Shown: piece after piece, positions 1 through 8,523 of the stretch
Layout of the letters: each line of letters begins with the position of its first letter
Numbering within the stretch: position 1 is the first letter of the stretch
Assembly: GCA_013298665.1 (NCBI GenBank)
Contig: JAAFIK010000055.1
Coordinates: 1 to 33,169, forward strand
Length of the DNA stretch: 33,169 nt
Source: Chitinophagales bacterium
Lineage (GTDB): Bacteria; Bacteroidota; Bacteroidia; Chitinophagales; Chitinophagaceae
Direction: 5' to 3'
Translations under genes and position numbers: made by a program
The notes under the pieces: generated by a model
What the model was told of the DNA's origin: nothing
Databases searched by the model: none
What the model saw: only the letters and a program-made list of their open reading frames with translations

Positions 1-258
1 CTATACCTACCCATAGGAGGACCTAAACTTTTGATAGGTCGTCCTATACCTACCCATAGGAGGACCTAAACTTTTGATAGGTGGACCTATACCTACCCAT
101 AGGAGGACCTAAACTTTTGATAGGTCGACCTATACCCACCTATAGGCCGACCTAAACTTTTGATAGGTCGTCCTATACCTACCCATAGGAGGACCTAAAC
201 TTTTAATAGGTCGTCCTATACCTACCCATAGGAGGACCTAAACTTTTGACAGGATGAC
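1..258. repeat. Left 43-bp tandem repeat array, six copies
   Basis: The sequence repeats with an exact period of 43 bp: the word CTATACC starts at 1, 44, 87, 130, 173 and 216. The array is cut by the window start and decays after about 250. Each unit is built from CCTA and TAGG half-sites in alternating orientation. They form two 12-bp motifs of the type TAGG-N4-CCTA (TAGGAGGACCTA and TAGGTCGTCCTA in the commonest unit), separated by the conserved spacers TACCTACCCA and AACTTTTGA. The central N4 varies between copies (AGGA, CCGA, TCGT, TGGA, TCGA) while the half-sites stay fixed. No unique spacers are present and no ORF spans the array. Confidence 0.97.
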
Positions 259-263
259 CCTAA

Positions 264-440
264 GTACTCAGTACCTCCTCCCGATACTTACGTCTTTGAC
301 TCTGCTACCTCCAGGACATCTTTCCTATAGCAGCCCCGGGGTAACCCCGTAGTAAAGCCGAGGGTTACCCGTCTAAGCCCGTCTTTTCCCATTTCCCGCC
401 GCATAAGATTGAGGATGCATCCGACTGAGTACTGAGTACC
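264..440. other. Non-coding stretch bracketed by GTACT(C/G)AGTACC sites
   Basis: Between the repeat array and the first gene there is no convincing ORF. The near-palindrome GTACTCAGTACC occurs at 264-275 and GTACTGAGTACC at 429-440. Between them a 9-bp inverted repeat, GGGTAACCC (339-347) and GGGTTACCC (362-370), could form a hairpin. It has no T-run in either direction, so it is not a clear intrinsic terminator for the operon that ends at 468. Confidence 0.4.
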
Positions 441-467
441 GGAACTTCTTATCCTGCTACTCCATAT

Positions 468-1541
468 TCAATACAACTGCCCCGGCTCGCGCAGGGTTTC
501 GAAATAAAAGAGACATTCTCCCCTGAAACCATACCTGCGGTTGAGGGTGATCATCTGGCGGAGCAGATCGGGTTTTACCCGGTAACCATTGCCGAGGGAA
601 CTGAGTATACCCGGAAATACCCTTGATTTTTGGGCCGGACTTACCTGTGCATCCAGTTCTTTCAGAATTTTTTCATAGGCGTCCATATTGTAGCGGTACA
701 GTTGGGGCAGGATATAATCGGCATAGCCCCCATTGAGCCAGGCCGGCCAGTCCTGCAGGTACTGCTCCCGGCTCCAGGGATAAATGCTGGGTGCCCAGGA
801 AACAAGACAGTCTTTACGCTGTTTTTTTACGGCCTGGTACAATGTCCGGGCAAAATTGCTGAGTTGATCGGCCTTCCACCGCAGCCAGGCACTGTCGTTG
901 TAAGCCTGTGGCGGTGTTCGTCCGGTTTGTTGCTGATACAGGGCCCGGGTATAATCGTCGTAACCACCCTCGGCGGGCATAGCGGGCAGACGGTCATCGC
1001 CCTGTACCCCATCTACCGCATACTGCGCCACTACTTCCAGCACCAACTGCTGCATAAACTGCTGTACTTCGGGGTGGAGGGCATTCCACCAGTAAAACCC
1101 ATTTTTCTGCAGCCGGGCACCCTTATTGTTCCTGCCCAGCCAGTGCGGATAACGCTGTGCCCAGCGGGTATTGCTGTCGCCATAGGCATACGAAAACCCA
1201 AATTCGAACCACGCGTGTACTTTCAGCCCCTGCCGGTGGGCTTCGGTAACCATCGCTTGTATGGGGTCGAAGCCTTTATAAAGGGGGTCCTGTTTGATAC
1301 CGGTGTACGATTGCATCAGTTTACTGGGGTAGAGCGTAACGCCATTGTTCCACACCACCACAAAAATGGTATTGATTCCCTTACTGCGGCAAAGCGCAAC
1401 CGCCTCCCGTATCGTTTGTTCGGACTGCAGTGCCCGGCTCCCCACATTGGTAACCCATACACCGCGTATGGGTGTAGTATCTGCCTGGGCGGCAACAGCG
1501 AGGTGTATCCAGCAGAGCAGCAGCAATAAGCAATATCTCAT
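468..1541 (-). CDS. Exported GHL10-type (DUF187) glycoside hydrolase-like protein
   Basis: This 357-aa protein belongs to the 'family 10 glycosylhydrolase-like' (GHL10/DUF187) TIM-barrel group. It has an N-terminal signal peptide of about 20 residues (five leucines in the core, cleavage near AVAAQA) and no lipobox at the right place, so it is probably periplasmic. The domain runs from the RGVWVT strand near residue 26 to the C-terminus. Acidic residues D182-D183 in VDGVQGDDRLPAMP occupy the place of the family's usual DGxHxDDY segment. Known relatives include the E. coli septal glycosidase DigH, which cuts denuded peptidoglycan glycan strands; other members are uncharacterised. It is a clear paralogue of the lipoprotein at 5139-6314, sharing LKVHAWFE, LHPEVQQ, VDGVQGDDRLPAMP and YLQDWP. 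It is the last gene of a four-gene operon and its start overlaps the DUF4434 stop by 4 bp. The true substrate is unknown. Confidence 0.88.
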   Translation of the reverse strand: MRYCLLLLLCWIHLAVAAQADTTPIRGVWVTNVGSRALQSEQTIREAVALCRSKGINTIFVVVWNNGVTLYPSKLMQSYTGIKQDPLYKGFDPIQAMVTEAHRQGLKVHAWFEFGFSYAYGDSNTRWAQRYPHWLGRNNKGARLQKNGFYWWNALHPEVQQFMQQLVLEVVAQYAVDGVQGDDRLPAMPAEGGYDDYTRALYQQQTGRTPPQAYNDSAWLRWKADQLSNFARTLYQAVKKQRKDCLVSWAPSIYPWSREQYLQDWPAWLNGGYADYILPQLYRYNMDAYEKILKELDAQVSPAQKSRVFPGILSSLGNGYRVKPDLLRQMITLNRRYGFRGECLFYFETLREPGQLY

Positions 1542-2473
1542 ACCCTATCGTTTTTATAGTGGAGGTAGCGGTTGTAGAGGTGATGGGCAGAGGGGTACAT
1601 CGATTGAGGACTCATAAAATGCGGGAACTCAAACGTAATGGCCTTTTCAACCCCCGCCTTTGCAGCAGCTTCCAGCTTGAGCTTCATTTTCTCAAATTTG
1701 ATGGGCAGAAAGCGGATGGGCATATCCCGGTCGAAGCTCTCGGTATTGGTCCAGGAACGCAGCCCGTACCGGTCGGCAAGCTGTTTGTTCACCTGCAGAA
1801 AATCGCCCAATTCTTCTATGTCCACATGCCCGTCCTGAAAAGCCACACAGTCCACCGCCCCTTTTATGCCTGCAAATATTTCGGTCCATTCCTTTTCATG
1901 CTGCGCAAGCGATATGGCATCATCGTTTTTTGTACGGTTGCCTGCAGCCAGTACAGCCTTTTTACCATCAATCCATGGCGAGATAAGTACGGGCAGACCA
2001 TCGCTTACCTGTTTGCACTGCGTCCCGAGGGTTTGAAAAGCGGTAATGGCACCCATGGTTTTGCGGCTGATTTCCATACTCAGGTACCAGCCTCCGAAGG
2101 CAGGGTGGTGTCCGTATCGTTGCCAGGCTTCATCAATGATATAGCGGTTGGTATCCATTTCGTGCTGCATATTGCCCGTATCCCAGTACACGCCACTATC
2201 GTAAAGCCCGAAATACAACTGCATGCCATATTTGCCGGCCAGGTTGAGGAATCGTTCCGGGAGATCGTCCGGGGGTGTAAAACAGCCCTGGTGGCCAACC
2301 AGGTAGGCAGAGGGGTAGGTAAGAAACCTCCGGTACCCGCAGCGGATGAGGATAACGGTATCGATACCAGCGGTTTTCATGTGCTGGAAGTCTTTTTCCC
2401 ATTCAGCAGCCCCCCAGTTCTGGTGGGGAATATCGTGGCTGATTTCGTCGATAAATGTTCCGGTAATGTGCAT
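1538..2473 (-). CDS. DUF4434 domain protein, TIM-barrel glycosidase-like
   Basis: This 311-aa protein matches the DUF4434 pattern: it opens with MHITGTFIDEISHDIPHQNWG, followed by GIDTVILIRCG, GGWYLSMEIS and VAFQDGH. DUF4434 proteins look like (beta/alpha)8 glycoside hydrolases and often sit in Bacteroidota glycan loci, but no activity is firmly assigned. No signal peptide or membrane segment is visible from this start, so the protein may be cytoplasmic, unlike its neighbours. The ATG lies one base after the SGNH stop, and the gene overlaps the downstream GHL10 gene by 4 bp, which suggests translational coupling. It may process the oligosaccharide that the symporter of the same operon brings in; that role is inference. 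Confidence 0.85.
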   Translation of the reverse strand: MHITGTFIDEISHDIPHQNWGAAEWEKDFQHMKTAGIDTVILIRCGYRRFLTYPSAYLVGHQGCFTPPDDLPERFLNLAGKYGMQLYFGLYDSGVYWDTGNMQHEMDTNRYIIDEAWQRYGHHPAFGGWYLSMEISRKTMGAITAFQTLGTQCKQVSDGLPVLISPWIDGKKAVLAAGNRTKNDDAISLAQHEKEWTEIFAGIKGAVDCVAFQDGHVDIEELGDFLQVNKQLADRYGLRSWTNTESFDRDMPIRFLPIKFEKMKLKLEAAAKAGVEKAITFEFPHFMSPQSMYPSAHHLYNRYLHYKNDRV

Positions 2474-2474
2474 A

Positions 2475-3149
2475 TCAGTGCATGAGTTTTTCCCTGATGA
2501 GGATGGATTTCCACTTCATGTAACCCGCGCCATTGAGGTGCAGGCCATCATTGGTATATTGTTTATCCAATGCCAGGCCGGCATCCAGAAACTCGGGGTA
2601 GAGGTTTACAAAGACAACCTTTTTTTCGAGACAGAGTGCCTGCAGGGCGTTATTGATCCGCCGGATGTGCTGGTCTTTGCCCTGGTGCCGGGCAAAGGCG
2701 GTAAAAGCGCTGTTGGTGGGGAGGATGCTTTGCACAATAATGGTTGTGCGGGGCGATTCGCTTTGCATGCGGCCGATGATCTTCCGGTAATTGGTGATGA
2801 TCACCGAGTCGGGAATATCGCGGGCAATATCATTGATGCCGATCATGATAAAGACTTTCTGTGGTTTTGACGACAGTACTTCATCGAGCCTGGCCAGAAC
2901 ACCATAAGTATTGTCGCCGCTGATGCCGCGGTTTTTTACCCTTTTATTGTTCCATATCTCGGCCCATTCGCCAATATCGGTAATGCTGTTGCCCAGGAAG
3001 ATGATTTCGTTTCTGGTATCGGGCAGCAGCCGGTGCAGGGTAACCTTCTGCTCGTAGTAAGTGCCGTTATAGGAAGAATCCCAGGTGGCCTGTGCTGCGG
3101 CCTGCAAACTGCAACAGCAGCAGGCGAGGATGATGAATGACTTGTTCAT
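2475..3149 (-). CDS. SGNH/GDSL-type esterase, exported
   Basis: This 224-aa SGNH hydrolase has a signal peptide (MNKSFIILACCCCSLQAAAQ). The blocks are all present: FLGNSITD with the nucleophile S55, NRGISGD with the block II glycine near 75-78, GIND with N106, and DGLHLN with D201 and H204. Such enzymes commonly remove acetyl groups from sugars in polysaccharide loci (acetylxylan, sialate or platelet-activating-factor acetylhydrolase-like types). The locus context suggests a carbohydrate O-acetylesterase in the periplasm. It lies 31 bp after the symporter gene and 1 bp before the DUF4434 gene. The four cysteines in the signal core could suggest a lipoprotein, but they are not in a lipobox. 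Confidence 0.9.
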   Translation of the reverse strand: MNKSFIILACCCCSLQAAAQATWDSSYNGTYYEQKVTLHRLLPDTRNEIIFLGNSITDIGEWAEIWNNKRVKNRGISGDNTYGVLARLDEVLSSKPQKVFIMIGINDIARDIPDSVIITNYRKIIGRMQSESPRTTIIVQSILPTNSAFTAFARHQGKDQHIRRINNALQALCLEKKVVFVNLYPEFLDAGLALDKQYTNDGLHLNGAGYMKWKSILIREKLMH

Positions 3150-3180
3150 AATGCGTTGTATGGTTGGTGGCGCGGGCGCC

Positions 3181-5016
3181 TCAGTTCATTTTTTTGATGT
3201 TGTTGTACCAGGTAAATTTCAGCAGCAGGGTGGTTATGGCACAAATGGCCAGCAACCCCAGCGCCCGGTTGTACTGGCGGATCACCACATAAACGGGCAT
3301 AACGATCAGCGTCATCTGCCACACAATACCCAGCAGCACATTGAGCATATCCCTGCCAAAACCCCTGTTGGGCACAAAGACTTTGTTGACCGCCTGTACC
3401 GCCTGCTGCACGGGCTTCCAGAACCCCCAGGGATTGGTTTGCGTATAGAATGCCTGCAGGGAGGCGGCATCCTGCCGCCGCGAGCATGTACTGACGATAA
3501 TGGCTGCGGCAAGGCTTAGTGCCATATTGTAAGGAAAGCTCATGACGAGGTGCTGCCCGCCACTGATGTCTTTCCAGGTAATGATAAAAACAATGGAGGT
3601 AAGCGTACCCGTAAGCATTCCCGCAAAATAGCCCCAGCCATTGAGGCGCCACCATACCCACTTCAGTACATTGGGTACTACAAATCCGGCATATAACCCC
3701 CCGGTAATGATATCGAGCATGGTTTCCACATTTTTAAGAAAGAGGCCAAAGGATAAGCCGATGCACACAATGACTATACTGGAAAGATAACTCATCCGGA
3801 TATACTTCTGCGCTGTGGCAAAAGGGTTGATGTATCTTTTATAAATGTCGTTTACGATATAGGCCGGTCCGCTGTTGACAAATGCGCTGAATGTACTCAT
3901 GAAGGCGGCAAGCATACCTGCCATAATCAGTCCCTTGATACCCGGGGGCAACTGCGCGATGACCTGCCCCAGCAATGCCCCAAGATTGGGCTTGCCCCCG
4001 GTACTCATTTGTTCGATAGAAAAATAATGTATGCCCAGTACGAGTATGGAGGCCACCAGTAGGTAGAGGGGGATATAGAGCACGATCATGGTAAAGGCAT
4101 TCATTTTCGCCGCTTCCTTCGGGCTTTTGGTACTGAGGATGCGCTGCATATCGTAAGAGGGCAGGGGGCCTGCCAGGCTTGCCCAGAGTCCTTTAAAGGC
4201 CATCATGCCGAATACGAGGGCAAAAGACCGGAACCCGCTATCGTCGATCACCTGGTTGATGGCGGGCCATTTGCCCTGCCAGTCCAGATCCACTTTGAGT
4301 TTTACCGCCAGGCGATCCCAACCCTCCGGAAAGAACCGGGCAATGGCTTCTTTGTCGGTAACAGTCATGGCCAGCCAGGTGATGAGGATACAACTGATGA
4401 CCATGATGGCATACTGGATGATTTCGGTGGCTACAACGCTGTACATGCCCCCCTTTACACTGTAAACCGTGGTAAGTAATATGATGATGATGGCATATAC
4501 CTGATAGCTGGCCAAATGATATCCGGCGATATGGGTGCTGAGGTTCCAGGGCAGTATGGCACCGGCAAATATGCCCACACCCACCGTCATATAGGCGATA
4601 AAGGCTATGGCCACGATGACGGCAAAAACAACCGTAATGATATGGCTTGCCCCGGCGCCCCTGTCGTAGCCAAACCGGAAATTGATCCACTCAGCTCCTG
4701 TCATCACATTGCTCCGGCGCAACCATACGGAAAGAAACATCATGAGAAAGACCTGGTTCCATACCGGCCATGCCCATTGCTGCCAATACACGTTTACCCC
4801 GTAGATGAATACCATACTCACCATCCAGGCGGCTCCGCTTACATCAAACATACCACTGCTGTTGCTGAAGCCGAGCATCCACCACCTGAGCTGGTTATCG
4901 CCCAGAAAATACGATTGCAATCCTTTGGAAGCCCGCCGGGAAATCCAGAACCCGATCAGGAAGGTGAGTAGTATATAGCCCAGGATAATGGACACATCAA
5001 GGGTTCCTAATGTCAT
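3181..5016 (-). CDS. Sodium:solute symporter (SSS family)
   Basis: This 611-aa, strongly hydrophobic protein has about 13-15 predicted membrane spans. It starts with a short periplasmic end and a first helix (IILGYILLTFLIGFWISR). Family features include the early FLGDNQLRWWMLGFSNSS segment, TGAEWINFRFG, and the KGGMYSVVATEIIQ region, which resembles the SSS signature GGxxAVxxTDxxQ. Members couple sodium entry to uptake of sugars, sialic acid, amino acids or vitamins. As first gene of the operon with an esterase and two glycosidase-like proteins, it probably imports the mono- or oligosaccharide released outside. The substrate is not visible. A longer hydrophilic loop lies at about residues 230-270. 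Confidence 0.92.
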   Translation of the reverse strand: MTLGTLDVSIILGYILLTFLIGFWISRRASKGLQSYFLGDNQLRWWMLGFSNSSGMFDVSGAAWMVSMVFIYGVNVYWQQWAWPVWNQVFLMMFLSVWLRRSNVMTGAEWINFRFGYDRGAGASHIITVVFAVIVAIAFIAYMTVGVGIFAGAILPWNLSTHIAGYHLASYQVYAIIIILLTTVYSVKGGMYSVVATEIIQYAIMVISCILITWLAMTVTDKEAIARFFPEGWDRLAVKLKVDLDWQGKWPAINQVIDDSGFRSFALVFGMMAFKGLWASLAGPLPSYDMQRILSTKSPKEAAKMNAFTMIVLYIPLYLLVASILVLGIHYFSIEQMSTGGKPNLGALLGQVIAQLPPGIKGLIMAGMLAAFMSTFSAFVNSGPAYIVNDIYKRYINPFATAQKYIRMSYLSSIVIVCIGLSFGLFLKNVETMLDIITGGLYAGFVVPNVLKWVWWRLNGWGYFAGMLTGTLTSIVFIITWKDISGGQHLVMSFPYNMALSLAAAIIVSTCSRRQDAASLQAFYTQTNPWGFWKPVQQAVQAVNKVFVPNRGFGRDMLNVLLGIVWQMTLIVMPVYVVIRQYNRALGLLAICAITTLLLKFTWYNNIKKMN

Positions 5017-5078
5017 AACTGGCCTTTATGGTTTGAAAATGGCAGACGGGTCAAGTTAAATAATTTTTTTAAAAAGTT

Positions 5079-5094
5079 ATTAATATTAGTTATT
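5079..5094. promoter_or_regulatory. 16-bp element shared with the AGE/ROK promoter region
   Basis: The bases ATTAATATTAGTTATT are the exact reverse complement of AATAACTAATATTAAT at 18053-18068. The element lies in the 122-bp AT-rich gap between the divergent symporter operon and the lipoprotein/GH92 pair. It contains the half-site ATTAGTT, which also forms an inverted repeat in front of the ROK gene. A shared ROK repressor operator is the simplest explanation; this is inference. Confidence 0.55.
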
Positions 5095-5138
5095 TTTATT
5101 TTTTAAGTAGTTTGTCTTACTTACGTAAAAGATACAAC

Positions 5139-6314
5139 ATGATGACTATTGCAGCACCACAAAAAAGATTGCTCGTTACTGCTATTCTGCTGATTGGCCT
5201 TGCCTTACTCTCCTGCTCCAAGAAATCATCGGGTGGAGGTACCGGGGGCGGTGGTACTACGCCACCGGTTCCCTCCTGGGATCCGAATGCCCTCCGCGGG
5301 GTATGGATCACCACCACCGCGAGCACAGCGCTGGATTCCAGGGATAATATCCGGCAGGCGGTGCAGCAATGCAAGGCTGCAGGGATCAACAATATCTTTA
5401 TGGTGGTGTACAATAATGCGCGTACCACCTACCCCAGTGCGGTGATGAATACCCTGATCGGCAAACCCATTCTTGAGCGCTTTGCCGGAAGAGACCCGCT
5501 GCAGGAAATGGTAGACGAGGCGCATACTGCCGGGCTGAAGGTACACGCCTGGTTTGAGTACGGCTTCTCCTCTTCTTACTCGGCCGGGGGCGGCGCCATT
5601 GTGGCGGCAAAACCACACTGGGCGGCTAAGGATTTTAACGGAGCCTTAGTGGTGAAAAACGGATTTGACTGGTTGAACGGCCTTCACCCGGAGGTACAGC
5701 AGTATATGATTGATCTTTTTAAAGAGGTGGTAACCAATTACGCCGTTGATGGTGTGCAGGGTGATGACCGTCTGCCGGCCATGCCCAGTTCAGGCGGCTA
5801 TGATGCTTATACCACAGCATTGTACCAGGCTGAAAACGGAGGTGCTGCCCCACCCGCCACGGCTACGGATGCGGGCTGGATCAACTGGCGTGCCAAAAAA
5901 CTGAATATCTTTTTAAAGCGGCTGCGGGATGCCGTAAAAACGATCAAACCAGGCATCCAGTTGACCATGTCGCCAAGCCCCTACCCCTTCGGACTTACCG
6001 AATACCTGCAGGACTGGCCCCTATGGGTGGACAGTGCCTATGTAGATGCTGTTCTTCCGCAGTGTTACCGCTATGACATCGGTGCTTATTCGGCCACGAT
6101 TCTGCAGCAGAAAAGCTATTACCGCAACAGCGCGGTACCCCTTTACCCGGGGGTACTCCTCAAATCGGGGAGTTATACTGCCCCGGCAGCTTTTCTGTCG
6201 CAAATGATACAAAGCAACCGCAACAATGGCTTTAAGGGCGAGTGTTTCTTTTTTTACGAGGGACTTAAAGATATCCCATCCTGGTTCCAGGGACAATACC
6301 CGTTTATCAGGTAA
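5139..6314 (+). CDS. GHL10-type glycosidase-like lipoprotein
   Basis: This lipoprotein is 391 aa from the ATG at 5139. I prefer this to the upstream TTG at 5112 because it places a proper type II signal peptide at the N-terminus, with lipobox LLSC followed by SKK. A Gly/Ser/Thr-rich linker (SSGGGTGGGGTT) then leads to the catalytic-type domain beginning at LRGVWITT. D209-D210 in VDGVQGDDRLPAMP match D182-D183 of the paralogue at 468-1541. It is probably anchored in the outer membrane, perhaps facing outward, while the paralogue is soluble, so the same chemistry may be done in two places. The GH92 gene follows after 28 bp on the same strand. Substrate unknown. Confidence 0.88.
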   Translation: MMTIAAPQKRLLVTAILLIGLALLSCSKKSSGGGTGGGGTTPPVPSWDPNALRGVWITTTASTALDSRDNIRQAVQQCKAAGINNIFMVVYNNARTTYPSAVMNTLIGKPILERFAGRDPLQEMVDEAHTAGLKVHAWFEYGFSSSYSAGGGAIVAAKPHWAAKDFNGALVVKNGFDWLNGLHPEVQQYMIDLFKEVVTNYAVDGVQGDDRLPAMPSSGGYDAYTTALYQAENGGAAPPATATDAGWINWRAKKLNIFLKRLRDAVKTIKPGIQLTMSPSPYPFGLTEYLQDWPLWVDSAYVDAVLPQCYRYDIGAYSATILQQKSYYRNSAVPLYPGVLLKSGSYTAPAAFLSQMIQSNRNNGFKGECFFFYEGLKDIPSWFQGQYPFIR

Positions 6315-6342
6315 GTTTGCATACACGCATGTATATATGGTT

Positions 6343-8496
6343 ATGAAATTATTGTGCTGTTTTTTTACGCTGCTTGCCACCAATATGGTGTATGCACAGC
6401 GGCTTACCCGTTTTGTAGATCCCTTTCTCGGAACGGGTGGCCACGGGCATGTTTACCCGGGAGCTACTGTGCCGTTTGGTATGGTACAACTGAGCCCGGA
6501 TAACGGTGATGAGGGATGGGACTGGAGCAGCGGGTATCATTACAGCAGTACCACCATTGCGGGTTTCAGTCATACACACCTGAGTGGTACGGGTATCGGC
6601 GACTGGTGCGATATTTCGGTATTGCCACTAACGGATACGGACAGCTTTTCGCGCGAAAAGATCCGCATGCCTTTTTCGCACCGCAATGAATCGGCCACGC
6701 CCGGCTATTACCGCGTACGGTTAGATAATGGCGTATTGTGCGAACTTACCGCAGCCGAACGCACGGGGCATCACCGCTATACTTTTCCCGGCAAGGCCGG
6801 ATGGCTCCGGTTTGATATGGGGTTCCGGCTGAACTGGGATGAGAGTACCGCTGGGGAACTTGAACTGCTGGACGACTACACATTAGCAGGATACCGGTAC
6901 AGCACCGGCTGGGCCAGGGGTCAGCGTGTTTACTTTGCCGCCCGGTTTTCATCGCCGGTAAAAGAACTCCGGTTTATCAACGATTCGGTAAAGCAGGGCA
7001 ACCGGGCAGCGGGTAAACTGGTTAAAGCAGCGCTCCGCTTTGATACCCAAAAACCATTATGGGTAAAGGTTAGCCTCAGCAATGTGAGCAGTAAAAGGGC
7101 CGTGGCGGAGTTGGGCCGGACAAGCACCGCAACCTTCCGTTCCACGCAGGAATACGCCGGGGAATTGTGGGAAGATGAACTGCAGAAAATCCGCATCAAT
7201 ACCAACGATACCCCCTTTGCCACCAAATTCTATACCGCCTTATACAGGACCTGTCTTGCCCCGGTAGTGAGCAGCGATGCGGGCGGCGTATATATGACCC
7301 ACGACCGGAAACTGCGCAACTTCAGTTGGGGGCAACACAAGTACACCATCTTCAGCCAGTGGGATGTTTTTCGTGCACTCAACCCGCTGTTCACGCTTAC
7401 ACAACCCCGGCGGCTGCCGGATATGCTCAACAGTATGCTGGCTTTTTATAAAGACAATGGTTTGCTCCCGGTATGGGACATCAGTACCTGGGAAGCCAAT
7501 ACCATGACGGGCTACCACAGCATTCCCATTCTTGCAGATGCTATATTAAAGGGCATTGGCGGATTTGATCACCAGTATGCGTACGAAGCCATGCGTAAAA
7601 GCGCTTTTCAGCAGCAGCGGGGCACGCCCGATTATATCAGGTATGGCTACCTGCCGCAGGACAAACATGGCTGGAGTGTGACCATTACCCTTGAATATGC
7701 TTACGACGACTGGTGTATTGCCCAGGTGGCAAGAAAACTGGGGCATATGGACGATTATCTGCTTTTCAGCAAGCGGGCGCTTTCGTACAAAGCCCTGTTC
7801 GATCCTGAAACCGGATTTATGCGGAGCAAAGACAGTAATGGCCATTTTATCAACCCGTTTGACCCGCTGTTGAGCGAGCATGGTTTTGACGGCCAGTATG
7901 TTGAGGGTACAGCCTGGCAGCACAGTTTCTTTGTACCACATGATGTACAGGGGCTGGCGGGCTTGTATGGCGGGCCGGAAAAATTAACAGCTAAACTGGA
8001 TGAACTCTTCACGGCGGTGTCTGTTTTACATGGCAACAATGTTTCGGCCGATGTTTCGGGGCTGGTGGGGCAGTATGCCCATGGCAACGAACCCAGCCAC
8101 CACATCATTTATATGTACACGGTACTGGGGCATCCTGCAAAGGCGGCACACTGGCTTAAGGTAGTGGCAGACAGTATGTACAAAACAGGGCCTGATGGCC
8201 TGGCGGGGAATGACGACTGCGGCCAGATGAGCGCCTGGTATATATGGACCTGCCTCGGTATGTATCCCATGAATCCTGCGGATGGTAAATATGTATTTGG
8301 TTTTCCGCTGGTAGAAACTGCCAGGATACAACTGCCGGATAAAAAAACACTGACGATACGGGTAAAGCGACTGAAAGGAACAGGCAAATCAGGCATTGCT
8401 GCTGTACTGTTTAACGGGCGGTCCATTCCCGTAACAGCAATCACCCACCAGCAACTCCTGCAGGGGGGCAATCTTGTCTTTCACCTCTATCCATAA
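6343..8496 (+). CDS. GH92 alpha-mannosidase-type glycoside hydrolase
   Basis: I start this at 6343 because MKLLCCFFTLLATNMVYAQ is a good signal peptide; the ATG at 6337 is a near alternative. This gives 717 aa, close to the usual GH92 length. The N-terminal beta-sandwich begins FVDPFLGTGGHGHVYPGATVPFGM, a hallmark of the family. In the (alpha/alpha)6 domain lie EGTAWQ (E521, general acid position), HGNEPSHH (E583) and GNDDCGQMSAW (D624-D625, base region). GH92 enzymes are calcium-dependent inverting exo-alpha-mannosidases acting on N-glycan-type or yeast mannan linkages; the linkage preference cannot be told here. The H-E/P-S-H segment resembles alpha-1,2-acting members. The gene converges with the DUF5009 gene, 27 bp away, with no clear terminator between. 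Confidence 0.93.
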   Translation: MKLLCCFFTLLATNMVYAQRLTRFVDPFLGTGGHGHVYPGATVPFGMVQLSPDNGDEGWDWSSGYHYSSTTIAGFSHTHLSGTGIGDWCDISVLPLTDTDSFSREKIRMPFSHRNESATPGYYRVRLDNGVLCELTAAERTGHHRYTFPGKAGWLRFDMGFRLNWDESTAGELELLDDYTLAGYRYSTGWARGQRVYFAARFSSPVKELRFINDSVKQGNRAAGKLVKAALRFDTQKPLWVKVSLSNVSSKRAVAELGRTSTATFRSTQEYAGELWEDELQKIRINTNDTPFATKFYTALYRTCLAPVVSSDAGGVYMTHDRKLRNFSWGQHKYTIFSQWDVFRALNPLFTLTQPRRLPDMLNSMLAFYKDNGLLPVWDISTWEANTMTGYHSIPILADAILKGIGGFDHQYAYEAMRKSAFQQQRGTPDYIRYGYLPQDKHGWSVTITLEYAYDDWCIAQVARKLGHMDDYLLFSKRALSYKALFDPETGFMRSKDSNGHFINPFDPLLSEHGFDGQYVEGTAWQHSFFVPHDVQGLAGLYGGPEKLTAKLDELFTAVSVLHGNNVSADVSGLVGQYAHGNEPSHHIIYMYTVLGHPAKAAHWLKVVADSMYKTGPDGLAGNDDCGQMSAWYIWTCLGMYPMNPADGKYVFGFPLVETARIQLPDKKTLTIRVKRLKGTGKSGIAAVLFNGRSIPVTAITHQQLLQGGNLVFHLYP

Positions 8497-8523
8497 AAGA
8501 TTATCCTGCATCGGTAGTGCCGG

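Noticed and set aside
1..258. CRISPR array
   Set aside because: The 43-bp units are contiguous with no unique spacers, and no cas gene is present in the window.
630..1529. 299-aa plus-strand reading frame
   Set aside because: It is the antisense shadow of the GHL10 gene; the minus strand has a signal peptide and family motifs.
1559..2485. 308-aa plus-strand reading frame
   Set aside because: It is the antisense shadow of the DUF4434 gene and has no recognisable domain.
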